Part shown: in pieces, positions 1 through 11,757 of the stretch
Layout of the letters: every line of letters begins with the position of its first letter
Numbering within the stretch: the first letter of the stretch is position 1
From: Trichobilharzia szidati
Lineage: Eukaryota; Platyhelminthes; Trematoda; Strigeidida; Schistosomatidae
DNA length: 64,000 nucleotides
Reading direction: 5' to 3'
Assembly: GCA_944472155.2 (NCBI GenBank)
Contig: OX235272.1
Location: 91,332,020 to 91,396,019, forward strand
Program-made: the position numbers and the translations under genes
Notes under the pieces: generated by a model
Database searches by the model: none
Seen by the model: the letters and a program-made list of their open reading frames with translations, nothing else
What the model was told of the DNA's origin: nothing

Positions 1-560
1 CACCTCCCTACGTGGCTTTAAACTAACTATTGTGGATTTCATTGACTGATGAAGCCATGTTTTGGTTTGACTACCACTGGCTGTTTTCCAGCCTGACCCT
101 ATGTCAGCTAACATTGCCCATTGTCGAGGAAGGCGATGGCTAGGCATGCGTAACACATGTCCTAACCATCTCAATCGATGTAACTTCACAACTTCATCTA
201 TTGATTTCCCCTCCTTACCTAGCACTCAACTGAAGCCTAACCTCAATATTGCTCACCCTATTATACCACTTCACACGGGAGATAGAACGCAGGCACCTAT
301 GATCAAAGACAGCTAGCCGGCCTTTTCATATCTTCCACTCTCAATGGCCAGGTCTCACAGCCATAAAGGAGGACGGAGCGGACCGCTGAGCAGTACACAC
401 GCCCTTTGGTCGATAGCCAGCTGGATATCACGTCTACGCCAGAGACGGCGTACTTCCATGTTTCATAAACCTTGTCTTCATAATCTTACGAAATCGCTTC
501 AACGCATGCATATGTATATCTTAGAACTTGTGTTTTTGACTTACCATTGTCTGTCTACAG
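1..560. other. Intronic sequence with an interspersed repeat
   Basis: This stretch lies upstream of the first visible GTPase exon, so it is probably intron. About 70-190 resembles 29780-29890: both share the words cagctaacattg and gtcgaggaaggc. It is therefore one copy of a dispersed repeat of unknown class. I see no exon here; the open frames are short and not protein-like. Confidence 0.4.
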
Positions 561-3500
561 GGAAAACTAGTCTAATACGCTATTTAAGCAAATCAGACAA
601 ACTCACCTCACGCCCAGAAGTTTTTGCCACTTTGGATATTACTCATCACAGAACACGATTGCCTGTACCTACAACATCTGACGACAGTATGAGCGCTGAC
701 CAATGTACTACCGGTGGTATTGGATTACCTGGTATACAGATGTTGCTATTGGATACAATAGGATTTATGTCCGATCTTCCGACTAGCTTGTTGGCGGCAT
801 TTCGAGCTACACTAAACGAATGTTCAGAAGCAGTAAGTTTGTTGTGTTTTCTAAATTGTTGGTTATTTTGTTTGCTATATGACACTGATTTTCAACGCAT
901 AAGTTTTCTTCATTTTATGGTTGTTATTGTTGTTTGAAAACAACTGATTAACAACAGGCACTAGTCACTATCAACTGGATAAATTGGAAAGAAGTTACAT
1001 CCTTCAACTACAGGTGATAGTACGGATGAGGATGTTAAGAGCCAGTCAGGATCAGAAAGACGAGACAGACGTTTAGCACTCTGGAATCAGTTTGCAAATC
1101 TACTGCACTCAGCATTAAACAACAAAATTCTTCTGTATGGTTCAGAAACTTGGTGCGTGAATCAATAAAAGCATTTCACAAGGGAGCTGCCTTCGCTGGC
1201 TCCATAGTAAAGATCAGGTGGCTGGCCAAAAAGAATTAGCAACAAGTAACTCTGGGGACGAACCAATCGAGAACTTATTGCTCAAAAAATATCCCTGAGA
1301 AAATAGAGATGGATCGGACACACGCTGCGAGAACCAGGTGACATCACACTCAAGACAGCCTCCTTTGAGTGGAACTCGATTGGGAAATGGTGACTTGGGC
1401 ATCTTAGGGTTACTTGGAGGAGATCGTGTGAGGAGAATATAAAGGCTTATGAACAATCCTGTGGCCAGTTGAAGAGGACTGCAGAGAACAGGGTGAAATA
1501 AAGACGCGCTGTTAAAGCCCTATGTGTCACCAGGAATCCAAAGGAATCATAACAGTATTGTTGTTTGGACATATTTACCTGAAATGGATTTCTTATCTAC
1601 TAGACTGTGAGTCACACTTTCCTGTATATGAGGACTTACGATATACTAAGATGTCGCCCAGGTAGAAGTAGGTGAACCAGGACTCGAGCTCGGTACCTGC
1701 TGTCTATCAGTTGAGTGCTTAACCCAATAAGCTGCAACTACACTAATTGTGTGATTAGCTTTTGTTAAGAGGATATTTACTCCAACAGTTTTAAACTTAT
1801 TATCTGAGGGCTTGTACTTTCAAGTGGTGGAGAATATCTTTTACTAAGGTTCCGGATGTTGTATTACTACTATTTCCGTGGGTTCCGAGTAGTACAACGG
1901 CACGTCTCCACTTCGTGGTGTTTCCTGCAGTCGTTGTTAACCGACTCTTAGATTGTCCACAAACTCTCATCTCCGCCTCACATGGTCTCCTCTATGTCAC
2001 CCTAGGACGCCCAACTCGTCATTTCCTATTCGGGTTCCACTCGAGCGATGGTCTGGTGTGCGATATCACCCGACGGTCTCCTCAGCGTGTGTCTGATCCA
2101 CCCCATCTCCTTTTATGTATACGTTGGGTGATAGGTTTTGGTTGATTGTCAGACTTCCTTCTTGCTAATTCTCTCTGGCCATCCGATCTTCAGCATGGAG
2201 CGAAGGAAGCTGTTGATAAAAGTCTGCGGTGTAATCTGTTCGAAATGCTTTTGGTGATGCGCACACCAAGTTACTGAACCAACACCAGCATTCTGGTGGC
2301 TGAATGGTCTATGAGCTCGGCTAGTAACCAGGCGGTCCTTGGTTCGAACCCCAGTGGGGGTGAGTATTAGTGAGGAGTCCCCAAAACTAGGACGAAGCAG
2401 TTGTCCAATACTACCGGATTTTCCAAAAGTTCTGTAACGGTAGAAGACAAGAGACTTGGTAGCGGAATGTTTATTTGGAATTTGATACACACATATAGGG
2501 AAATTATGAACACCTTATATTGGAATCATCATGTGCACAGATCTCCCCTGTTGTGCTACTTCTGCCCTTCGTATTGTGTTTCTTTGTCTTCTTTTCATAT
2601 CTCCCATGTTTTGCTGCAACACTGGTTCATTTGCTCTCTTTGACGTCAAATCTATCTCTCCACTATTCGATATTTTTGTGTCGATGAACGTCTCTTCATA
2701 TACTCCTGATATATCTTGTCAGTGGCACACACCACAGTTCTATATGTTGTATTAACTTTATCTTTTAATTACAGGATCTAATTCTTCATGTTGTTGATAT
2801 TAGTCAACCTGAATGGAATTCACATAGTAATCATGTAGAGGAACTATTGAAAGATATTGGCATTCCTACTGAACAATCTGATAATCTTGACGATAATAAT
2901 GGTGACCCACTTGAAGTACCTCCTAAAATTTTAAAAGTTGGAAACAAAATTGATCGAATGTAAGGAAAGTAAGAAAAAGTTTTGGTAAACTTTGGGTAAT
3001 AATTTTTGGTAATTTTACTGTCAGAGATTTTGTTTGAAAAGTCAGCTCTAAACGCCTATTCTTTGTAAATTCATTAGTCTGCCGTCAGTTGGCTTAGGGC
3101 ATCAATAGCTTGATGCTTGCTAACTATGCACATGGTCCGGGTCCGTATCCAGTCTGACTCATACCTTAACCTCGCGTAGCCTGCGGTAAGCCCAGTAGAG
3201 AGGAAAGGCTGGGCGTGAGGCTAGCAACCCCACTCCGTAAAACAAAACTACTAATGCTGGAATTCCAGAGCCCAAGCTTGAAGCTCTATGCTCCACTGGA
3301 AACGCAATGGAATATAGAAAAGAGAAAACTATTAGCTGGCTTGTTCGATAGGGAAGGTAAGTAATTCTGACGTAAAATGTAATCTGCAAGTTATCCCTAT
3401 ATACCTAAAGAAATTAGCAGCGTATGTTTTCAGAAGAGACAAACATCTTTCAAGGGAACTTATATTTATAGCTGCCTTTTCTTAAACACATTATAACGTC

Positions 3501-6500
3501 ATAACGGTGTACTGATTGCCACTGGATATTCTTGGAAAAGATATCTCGGCATCGCTGCACGGAACTGCCTCATTGCTTGTTGTCTGTCCGTCGAACTCCG
3601 CCACCGATAACTCCAAGGTCTCCTGCACATCCTCCCACTCCACACTGTCATATACCACCTTCTCGCTACCTGTTAGCAGTGTCCTCAGAACAACCATCCC
3701 CGCCACCGGATCCTGGACGCCCACCAATTCAGAAACAGTATCGAAGTCCCGTAAGAAGCTCCGTATGTCTCCTTCGAAAGCTGCCGGCCACGGTATCTTC
3801 ATCATTCGAAGACAGTGACACCAAATGTAACGGAAGAACATAAGAACACTCAGCAAAGAAATTTCTTATTGACAACTCGATATCATCTACAGGCAAAATG
3901 CGTCGATCATGTGTTAGAATCACAATTTACACATGTCCTCTGCGTTATGCTACTTTTACATCCCGTATTGTGTTTCTTTGTGTTCTTTTCATGCTTTCCT
4001 TGTTGTTTCACAAAAATAATTCATTTCTACTATTCTCCATTAAATCCATCTCTGCTTTTCTTGCAGATGATATAAATATTTATGTATGTCTATATATTAC
4101 TTATAAATCTTGTTAGTAGCACGCATCATAATATGACAAACAAGCGTTTCAAGAGTATTTCAGTCAATAATGAGAAAGGCTGTGAAATAGATGTAGAAAC
4201 GATTTAAGCAATGTCTGTACAACGACAGATGTTAAGACTACATATTTTTTTGTAAATATTCGACTCCTTTGTAACGTTGTTTCCATGTTGTGGAAAAACA
4301 GAGTTAGCTGTTTACTGTAAAACAGATGGTGAACGTGCCTGATTCGTAAAAGAACTTGATCTGACACTGTCTCCTTGAAGTAAATCAGTGTGTCATATTG
4401 ATACTATCTGATTTATCACAATCAACAAAGATTGGGATTTTAGTTAGAATCGACTGCTATAAAGGCGAGGTAATAATTAAAACAGTATTTTCACCATAAT
4501 GCTTTTTTTCCAAAATATTATAGTGATTCAGAATTTGTATCTACTGGATTCGATGCCTTAGTGTCCGCCAAGAGTGGAATAGGCATGAATGAGCTTACTT
4601 CGAGAATTCAATCATTGTTAATGAAACGCCTTGGATGGTTTTCGCGCACTGTAGATATTAGTCAAGGTGGTTCTTGCCTTCAGTAAGTGATGCAGATTTT
4701 TAGTCTTTTTTGCCTTGATTTATATATTGTTTTGTTTTGAAGTTAACACTTGATCAGCTTTATGTGTAGTGGAATAACACTGACGGATTGATTTTACTGT
4801 ATTTATGTGATGGGCGAGTGAATCTATAGACTGAAATGTTCCTTTACATAACGTAACGTAATTGGATTTACACAATAATTAGTGTATTTTTCCAACTTTT
4901 TAATCGATAGTAGAAATTGTGGGATAATTTTCTTGAAAAGACTTCTTTATTAGATATATCACACAGTGAAACAGTATTATCTACTTACTGGATGACGTTT
5001 CGAACAAAATTTATTGTTCATAATCATTTCATCGATTATAACCACACAACTTCGAAACTTGAGTTTTATAGTTTTCTTTGTTCTCTCCTATTTGTCGTCG
5101 TTGAGGTAGTAGAATTTTCCAGATATCTGGGACAGGTGTTGAATCATTCCTATTACACGTGTTTGCAGTTGATTCGATAAAGAAGGCTTCTGTTATCAAT
5201 CTCTCCCTCCACCCTGTCACATTAGATTTTAAAACTGTCATCCTATCCCATCCTGTTGTATGGTTGTGTGTAATTGCATGTAGTGCTATAGCTGAACTAT
5301 TCTCCAGGTTTCTTATCTTATTTGGGTTAACTAATCTAGATTTTGCTAGGTTTTTATGCTCCGTTAGTCTGACTGCACCTGTTCTACTACTTTGACCTCA
5401 TATTTGACCTCACAATCATTACAGAGTATTAGATAAACTAAATTGTTTTGTTTTAAAGGCTCCACTGGCAGGATCCTTTAACCGACAAAGCTTGTTTCTA
5501 ATTGAGTTTGTGGGTTTGAATGCCACTTTTATTCCTGTATTGTTAAGAATTCTCCTTAAGGTTTCCGAGGTTCCTTCTTTGTATAGAAGTACTACTGATG
5601 ATTTATATTCTCTGTTGTTGATGTCATTATCCTGCGCATGTTTGACATGCATGTCGTCATTAATATTATTATTATCATTATCACTACCATTATTAATTTT
5701 ATTTTTACATTTCCCTACATACTTTCTGACTAATTTATCAGGGTAGTAAATAAGTTTCAAAGCTTCTCTTATATACCTCACTTCCTGTCTTAGATTTTCC
5801 TTGGTACTACTTAGTTTTTGTGCCCTATTACCTAAACACTTCACCAATCCTATATATTTTGTATTCTAATGGTGGTAACAAGTCGCTAAAACTTTGCGTA
5901 CAGTTTTATTGAATCATTTCTAAGCAATCTTGTTCTTCAATGACTTTTGATCGAATGTGTATGGATGTGGTATCCTGAAGCATTGATCGCATGTAATATT
6001 CATCAGCTGAAATGTAATAATTTAGGTCCTGTTCAGAAATACTCCATTAGTTGTATTTTTGGTTCCACCTCATCGCCGTGAAGTGCCTTTAAAGTGCTTA
6101 TTAATCAATATGAAAAACACTACAGCACATCGCAACAAGTTTTCATGTATGCTGTTAACTGTAGAAATTGTTATGGTATGCAATATATTATTGGTCAGTT
6201 AGTTGAAACCATCACTGATATCTAAATAGATGATTAGGGAACAGTGAGTCACCTATGTCTGTCACAAACGATAGCTTCCATCTTGACGTGGTGATCGGGC
6301 TTGCATGTCACAATGGCCCAGTGAGCTACGCCGGCTGGAACTGATGTTCCTGCGGATCCTGCTACGCTAAAAATGTCGTCTGAACAGCGGTCAGACTAAA
6401 TGCAGTTACCATGATAGTGTATGTCATTTACGCTATGTTGGGGGTCCGTAAGCGAAGTCGTGCTGCTGACGAATACGGAGGTAACAGAAAACCAGTTATG

Positions 6501-8226
6501 CTGCCTCTCTTTTCTGGGTAGAAGGGTTAAAAGAGGTCGTTCCCGGAAACTGGACATCCTGACTTACCTTATGGCGTTAAGTTCTTAGTACGGACACAAC
6601 TCCAAATACCTCTTCATACAGATCGTATGTAACTGGTCCTAAGCAGTTGTCCCTTAGGCTCTGCTTTCACACAACACTAGTGCCCCTTATGTTTCAACGA
6701 CTCCTAAAATACATGTTGCGGTAAACTTATGTGCTGTGCATTTAACTAGCTAACTCTTTAGCATGGTTCATTTTAACATGGTGATGAAGTTGTACCACAC
6801 AAATAAAGAGATAATATTAAATTTATTCCTGTTAAGGGATGAATTTAGGTAGATGGATTAATTAGAGACTACAGGAATATACATAGCCAGCACACAATGC
6901 AATCACCATTGTCGTATTCCCTCAAACCCCAGCTGTCCCTGACACTTTGTTATTTCGAAATCCACTGGTAAGGGTAAACAAATTGCGTGAAGAGGTTGAA
7001 TAATTCCAAGCTTCTTCGATCTCATGAGTTTTGTTATCTCCCACATTACTTCGCCATCAGTGTCAGCAAAAGTCAATTCGTTTCAGTCCAAATACTATCT
7101 CCATACGTCGAGGAACCTCGAAAAATCTGTATACTGACTGAGTTCTCAACTCAGAACTTAACACAGAAATGCAGCAGTTCCAGCTGCCACACTCTGCATT
7201 GCACACAAAGGTAACGGGAACTGTAATGAAAGGAAATGTATGGCGGAAAGAAGAGCTACTTGGAGTATAATGAGAATTTGATGGATCTAGTTGGGTATGG
7301 AAAAAGTACAAAATCAAGGCCTTGGTTTTTTTCTTGGTTACTTTTATAGGCGTAGTCATTGAATTTAATTTGTCACAGTGTACCGATTTATCCAGTTTTT
7401 AATCGCAAAATTTGTTCCGAAGTAAGAACTAAGGTGTAGTCATTTCTAATAACCGTACAGTAGAGTTTAGTAGTCTTAAATGGTCATAGATTTCTACATA
7501 CCTCAGTATTCGATTGTATAACCTTCAGCCATGTAGCGTCCTTAGCAGGCACTAAGTTAGACTCTGATGTACATTCTGAGTAAAGCCTATAACCTTCCGT
7601 GTATTTTAAGATAGGTTCCTTCAGGCCGATGATATGTAACTAATTCTCCTGATAATGACCAATTACTTTTATATCTGTCATTTAGTCTATCGAATTATGA
7701 TTGGAACAGTAATCTATACGTTTATCAAAACTGATATCTCTAGTGCTTGTTTGATGCTGCTATATTATTGACAACATATTCTACCTGAGGTACACTTTTT
7801 ACGGTGACTGTAAAATCTGTTATCGCAAGTAAATTATACAACAATTAGTACCCCAGGAGTAATGACAAAATCTTGTTTCTGGAGTTAGTTTTAATCATTT
7901 GTAACTGTGGATCAATAATTCTCATGCTTACGGCAAATGTCGCTAAATAAAAACTCCATGCCTCCATCATTATAGAGTGTTTAGTGTCAAGAAGAGTCAA
8001 TAGTTTGAAAGTACTAGTTATATGGTTTATGTATCAATACTTTTCTTTTATCAGCTGTTGTCAAAATAGACGAATTCTTTGTTTTCATAGGTGGATCTAC
8101 TCAAACGCCATGGTGACAAGTGTACAAGCATCTCCCTCAAGTGCACAAAGACTCAGAGTAACTGCAATATTTACCCCTGTTACTTGGATCAACTTCCGCA
8201 AAACATTTCAAATGAAATCCTTTTGA
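561..8226 (+). CDS. GTPBP6: HflX-family GTPase (GTPBP6-like), C-terminal part, four exons
   Basis: Exons are 561-832, 2775-2959, 4524-4682 and 8091-8226 (stop TGA). Every junction has GT-AG ends and compatible phases. The spliced product is about 250 residues and starts inside the P-loop (GKTSLIR), so the HflX N-terminal domain lies left of the window. Visible GTPase motifs are the HflX-type FATLD, the G3 motif LLDTIGFMSDLP followed by AAFRATLNE, then LILHVVDIS, the G4 motif NKID and the G5 motif SAKSG. The last exon (WIYSNAMVTSVQ to INFRKTFQMKSF) matches the C-terminal domain of animal GTPBP6. HflX proteins act on ribosomes, and animal GTPBP6 is mitochondrial, working in mitoribosome recycling and assembly. 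The second exon has an acidic insert (DNLDDNNGD) before G4. The three introns are 1.5-3.4 kb and host SINEs, LTRs and a Penelope fragment. The gene converges on the MLH3-like gene. Confidence 0.9.
1060..1520 (+). mobile_element. RTE-like LINE 3' tail, degenerate
   Basis: Broken frames encode pieces of a non-LTR reverse transcriptase C-terminus: LYGSETWCV, a stretch like the usual W-I-G-H-T-L-R motif (KIEMDRTH), and a GDIT segment. The same region is present in inverted orientation at 1915-2265 and again at 41170-41345. It lies in the first visible intron of the GTPase and shows many stops, so it is a fossil. Confidence 0.55.
1655..1745 (-). repeat. tRNA-derived SINE head, degenerate
   Basis: On the minus strand there is a box-B-like word (ctcgagtcctgg) about 35 bases after a box-A-like word (ttgggttaagcac). 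Flanking words such as gtgtgactcacagtctag resemble the element at 27041-27215. It is probably a dispersed tRNA-SINE in reverse orientation. Confidence 0.45.
1915..2265 (-). mobile_element. RTE-like LINE 3' tail, inverted copy
   Basis: The minus strand reads FINSFLRSMLKIGWPERIS near 2160-2250. This is the F-I-N-S-C-L-R-x-I-L-x-I-R-W-P signature near the C-terminus of RTE-clade reverse transcriptases. The adjacent 1915-2130 aligns to 1290-1490 on the opposite strand. It is degenerate and intronic. Confidence 0.55.
2290..2432 (+). mobile_element. tRNA-related SINE with hammerhead domain (Sm-alpha-like)
   Basis: The head is tRNA-like (tggtggctgaatggtc, then ggttcgaacccc as box B). The body carries a hammerhead-like segment at 2364-2411. 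This layout is that of the schistosome Sm-alpha SINE-like family. The tail is interrupted at 2433 by an LTR insertion and appears to resume at 2741. Related copies are at 31080-31265 and 38083-38285 (+), and at 30690-30794, 32236-32420, 38935-39060 and 39229-39418 (-). Confidence 0.65.
2364..2411 (+). ncRNA. Hammerhead ribozyme, mutated core
   Basis: Stem I is formed by gtatta and caatac (five of six pairs). Stem II is gtcc...ggac, stem III is gcag/ttgt, and the cleavage triplet gtc is present. Two core changes are seen: the first C of CUGANGA is G, and the A after GAA is G. It is likely inactive or weak. Confidence 0.55.
2433..2736. repeat. Solo LTR, family B (304 bp)
   Basis: It starts TGTAACGGTAGAAGAC and ends CACACACCACA. 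It is flanked by an exact 4-bp target duplication, gttc (2429-2432 and 2737-2740). No internal retroelement sequence is adjacent, so this is a solo LTR left by recombination. It landed in the SINE at 2290-2432. Related copies are at 3826-4128 (with gag) and 30143-30420. Confidence 0.75.
3070..3350 (+). repeat. SINE-like repeat, tail type T1
   Basis: The part at 3180-3340 (aggaaaggctgggcgtgagg, ctagcaaccccac, then aagcttgaagctctatg) matches the tails of the glycine-tRNA SINEs at 37890 and 41938. The head (3070-3155) is a diverged tRNA-like segment in which only a weak box B (ggtccgtatcc) remains. Confidence 0.5.
3490..3825 (-). pseudogene. LTR retrotransposon gag N-terminal fragment
   Basis: The minus frame begins with ATG near 3809 (MMKIPWPAAFEGD) and runs for about 105 codons to 3491. 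P-W-P-A-A-F-E-G-D, then FLRDFDTVSELV, resembles the start of Gypsy-type gag proteins, which form the particle. Its 5' end abuts the LTR at 3826-4128. The bases just inside the LTR on the minus strand (tggtgtcactg) sit where a primer binding site should be. It is truncated at about 3490, so it is a 5' remnant. Confidence 0.6.
3826..4128 (-). repeat. LTR, family B, 5' LTR of the gag remnant
   Basis: It is related over its length to 2433-2736 (TGTAACGG start, tgttagtagcacgcatca end on +). The gag frame on the minus strand starts about 16 bases inside it, which fixes it as the 5' LTR of a minus-strand element. I see no clean target duplication. Confidence 0.6.
5029..5850 (-). mobile_element. Penelope-like element fragment, GIY-YIG part, frameshifted
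   Basis: Minus frames 5847-5419 (SETLRRILNNTGIKVAF, then LCRLKDP) and 5241-5029 (RERLITEAFFIES, then PDIWKIL) are joined by a shifted stretch around 5250-5400 (LTEHKNLAKSRL). Together they match the region between the RT and the end of the GIY-YIG endonuclease of Penelope-like elements. Several frameshifts show it is dead. It lies in the last GTPase intron and is closest to the copy at 40640-41060. Confidence 0.65.
5851..8090. other. Intronic sequence without a recognised feature
   Basis: This is the rest of the large last intron of the GTPase gene. A GC-richer island at about 6280-6660 is unlike its surroundings and may be an old repeat, but I could not assign it. Nothing else is supportable. 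Confidence 0.4.
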
Positions 8227-8424
8227 AAGATTTAATAACAAATCCTGCAGAGCTTTTTTCGAATTATCCATTCGAACTGAAGATTTCAAAATCAGCACTT
8301 TCAGTTTTTACAAGAAAACTTTCTGTATATTATCATATATGCAAACATAAGAATTGTTTTTATTGCCACTTTTGTATTATAGTGCGGGAAGATTTAAACA
8401 AGATATGTTTCATGATGTGAAAAA

Positions 8425-8430
8425 TTTATT
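8425..8430 (-). terminator. Polyadenylation signal of the MLH3-like gene
   Basis: AATAAA on the minus strand, 52 bases past the MLH3-like stop at 8482. This is a plausible 3'-end signal. Confidence 0.5.
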
Positions 8431-8472
8431 TTAATAGATCCTTTTTCTTTAGTGTACAGATTTGATTTTAAT

Positions 8473-8478
8473 AATAAA
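8473..8478 (+). terminator. Polyadenylation signal of the GTPBP6-like gene
   Basis: AATAAA on the plus strand, about 247 bases past the GTPase stop. It lies just beyond the MLH3-like stop codon on the other strand, so the two 3' ends would overlap. Confidence 0.5.
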
Positions 8479-8481
8479 ATT

Positions 8482-11033
8482 CTAGTCCTGTTTTTCAATT
8501 ACTTTTATTAAAGCTGCTGTTGGGCGTCCATGGGCACACTGAAAAGCCAGACGACATCTTGAAAGTTTGGATATAAGTTCCTCCATTTGATTTTTAGTGA
8601 GTTTCTCTCCAAAACGAATAGCCATATGACAAGCGCGAGATTGCAGAAGAGGACGGAGTGCTTGCCTACAAATTAAATTGGTTTCATATATTTAGGTGAA
8701 TGTGAATAAAAGCATAATTTGAATAAAATCATTAGTAGTATGCCAAGGATTCCTTCATTTTTGGCGACGTATACTGAGGATGTCTAGAATGGTGTCGATA
8801 ACCTTATAATAACTTGGGGAATTATGGATACAGGTCATATATGACTAGGTCATCACTAGTTCGGGGTTTGAAATCAAACCAGTTATGGTGCGATAAATGA
8901 TCCAGTTATATAGAGATATTCAGTTCTAAGTGCAATGCATATTTTTCGAGTTTTTGACGTTCAGTACCCCTAGTAGCGTTAGGCTTATCCAATAAATGAC
9001 AGCTACAACTGCTGTTTATAGACTTAGGCCACAAGCTTCCATTTGCCAGGTTACCGTCATAAGAATTCTTTCCCCAAGATTTACTCAACCTGATAGTACA
9101 ACTGAATCGCAGACGAGACTTGTCTATTCTTCTTCAATGCACGTAGTTTCTTGTTACATATTTGCTGTATCTGTCAAGCAGTTGATGCATCTATGCAGAA
9201 CCGTCACTATGTTTCACATTTATCTATTTCCAACAGAATCATAGTGAATCAACACTTTGTTGATTTGTTATCTGCATAGTTTAGATTGGTATTGATTTGG
9301 TGAAGAAGTCTCATATAGTAGTCGCTAGCGTCTTGACTTGGTGCAATGCATAATTTCAGCGATTTTTTTCTATCAGGTGAAAATTACATCATCTGAATAA
9401 AAGTAAGACGTTACAGATTTTAGCAACGCGTTAGGAAAAGACGAATACTTTTACCAGGTACTATCTCAAACTCTGAGAGAAAATGATCTATTTGGTTGTG
9501 AAATGACTACACCTGAAATAAAATGGAAATGACCTATCTTATAACTAAAACAGGTGAACTTTAAGGAATGGAACCAAAAGGAAATATTTCTGTACCGTGA
9601 AACCGAAGGGCTGTTAGGAAGTTTCGATTAAATTAAAAGCAGTAGCACATTGTAATCCTTAGAGATGCGATTACGAATACTTATCTTGCTATGTATTTTT
9701 TCAGCTGTATAGCGAGAAATCAGTGATCTAATTAATATATGATCACGTCATTAGGTGTAAATCACTTTATTCACCCACTAATTTGTCATGTTCTCTAGAT
9801 TTAAGGAAGATTTTTTCTACATATTTTGACTTTCCTGTTGCAATTCGTTTCAGAAATAAAAACTTCTTTATATTGTTGTTGCAAGTTTATTTATAAAAAC
9901 CTAATGGAAGGTAGTTTAAGTAACACAATGAATCTCATGTTACTAACAGAACGCGTATAATGTGATTCCTACATATACTGGTATTAAGTTGACAGAAGAT
10001 AATCCTGTGTATGGAATTTAGGACATTTGCTGAATTTTTAAGAAATATGATTGTCCATGATGAAGATTCCTACATACTTACTCCACTTCGTTATCCGTAG
10101 CCCTTTTCAAATGTCAGTTTCCCTCACAAATACCATGGTATTTGTGAAATGAACGTCGTACTTTTCTCAAAAATCATAAGGGTATAATTTCCTTTCTATA
10201 TGAACAAACCAAACCGAAATTTTCCAGAAGTCTAAAATAATGTCCTAGGATGATTTTAGATCAGTGACATGTGATAAGGGTAGTAAAACGCCTAATATGT
10301 AATTAGTTTACAAAGTGACAGATGTTTTGAGGCAAATAATGATTCAAAATATAAAACTTATTTTCAGTAAATAATTGGTAGCATACACAATATTACGCGC
10401 AATCCTGTGATTTGCTTCACTTTCACAAAGCAAAATAGCTCTTAGACAGTTTGCGATGATTGTGTCACCATGACATTCCTGTAAGTTAATTTGTGATACT
10501 ATGCAAGGGAGCTTGGTGACATAGACAGCATTTTCCGGATCATGCGACTTTATATGAGCTGAGAAACCAAACTTAAGAAGCTTATACTTTTTGGATGGGT
10601 CGTCTTTTAATATGCAATAAATATCTTCTAAAGTTTGACCGGTTAGTTTTATTGATACCTGTCTTGATGTCACACTTTCGCTCCCATTCACATTTGAAAT
10701 CGACTCAAAATAGCTAAAATATTGATTTTCGAAACGCTCCAAAAGTATTCTTTCGTGCGCTGCATGTTGATCGATGCCGAACAAATACGATTTGTTCCTA
10801 TATTCACTTCTTAACGTCAATCCATCCAAATGCTGTTCATTACTAGCCTCTGCTCTACAAAGGAGCAAGATAACTTTTTTGTCAAACTGCCCCACCACTG
10901 TTGCCCTTTTCAAATGTTCTACAGTTAAGCAAGGTGAGTCCAAATCATCATCAACAGCAGCGAAGCGTGATAACATAATGTTTGGGTTATAATAAGCGCG
11001 TTTTCGTTCAATATCCAATATCGTTTTTACGAG
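8482..11033 (-). CDS. MLH3: MutL-family mismatch repair protein (MLH3-like), C-terminal part
   Basis: Exons are 11033-10387 (215 codons plus two bases) and 8665-8482 (stop TAG). The intron has a GTATGC donor and a TTTGTAG acceptor, and the phases agree (NIV joined to QALRPLLQ). About 276 residues are visible. The MLH3/PMS2 endonuclease metal motif is DQHAAHERILLERF, followed by ACHMAIRFGE and CAHGRP. The F-Q-C-A-H-G-R-P form and the ACH in place of ACR favour MLH3 over PMS2. MutL-gamma (MLH1-MLH3) nicks DNA in mismatch repair and meiotic crossing-over, in the nucleus. The N-terminal ATPase exons are not found; a CR1 element begins about 250 bp upstream. The protein ends only 11 residues after HGRP, shorter than animal MLH3. 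A donor-like GTAATT at the end of the last exon leaves room for one more exon. Confidence 0.82.
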
Positions 11034-11505
11034 CTAGTATAAACCAATTTGATTTCTTTGTGCTCGCCTCTTGATTGTGAGGTAGAGGTTCCTGATCTTC
11101 GGTAAACGTCTGCGTAGCTCGTCCCGCCACTCGACTGTCGTAGCTTTGGTTGACTCCAAAAGGAGTAGTGCAGGGATTAATTATATGTGGTTTGTAGTAT
11201 GAGGTGTGTTAAGACTGTTACTACTGTGAATGGAGTTGATCCTTTCACCAGTTGGTCCTTCGGTATCGTCGTCAAAAGAAAAGAGATAATAATAATAGAT
11301 ATAATTAGTGAATGTATTCAGACTAACAGACAGAAAAAGAATAAGAAAACGTAACAACAGTCAGTCAACCGGTATACATATATATATACCAGTAATGATA
11401 ATAATAATAGGTGTAGTTAAAGCTGTCAGGAGAGTAAGACGGAAGAGAATGTAAAGAATTAAAACGACAAGTTTAATTGTCTACCCTTGAATGGTGTATG
11501 CGATT

Positions 11506-11757
11506 TTAAGGGGATAAGCCATTTGGATGCAGTCCTTGTGTCGCTGCATGGTTGTCCAGCCTTCGCTTAAAGGCGTCCACAGACGGTGCCATAGCTACAT
11601 CTGCTAGTGAGGAATTCCAGGGACGGCAAACCCGCAGTGAAAAGATGTGGGAGCGCACCCGGGTCTTGCCCTCTGGGGACTTAATGTTGGGACTAGTTGG
11701 CCGATTCCGCTGGAACCGGCCCGTTGTGGGTTTTTTCCATGGATTTAGGCAGGACAC
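11506..11757 (-). pseudogene. C-terminal stub of CR1 ORF2 (reverse transcriptase)
   Basis: The frame contains KTRVRSHIFSLRVCRPWNSS followed by APSVDAFKRRLD. R-x-x-x-F-S-x-R-V-x-x-x-W-N-S-L with S-V-x-x-F-K-x-x-L-D is the extreme C-terminus seen in CR1/Jockey-type ORF2 proteins. It overlaps the end of ORF1 in another frame. No RT catalytic motif is present. Confidence 0.65.

Noticed and set aside
3516..3843. Two plus-strand open frames of about 100 codons
   Set aside because: Antisense to the gag fragment; their composition reflects the gag codons.
8091..8420. Open frame of 109 codons reading MDLLKRHGDKC
   Set aside because: It overlaps the last GTPase exon in another frame; the exon frame matches the GTPBP6 C-terminus and the upstream splice phase.
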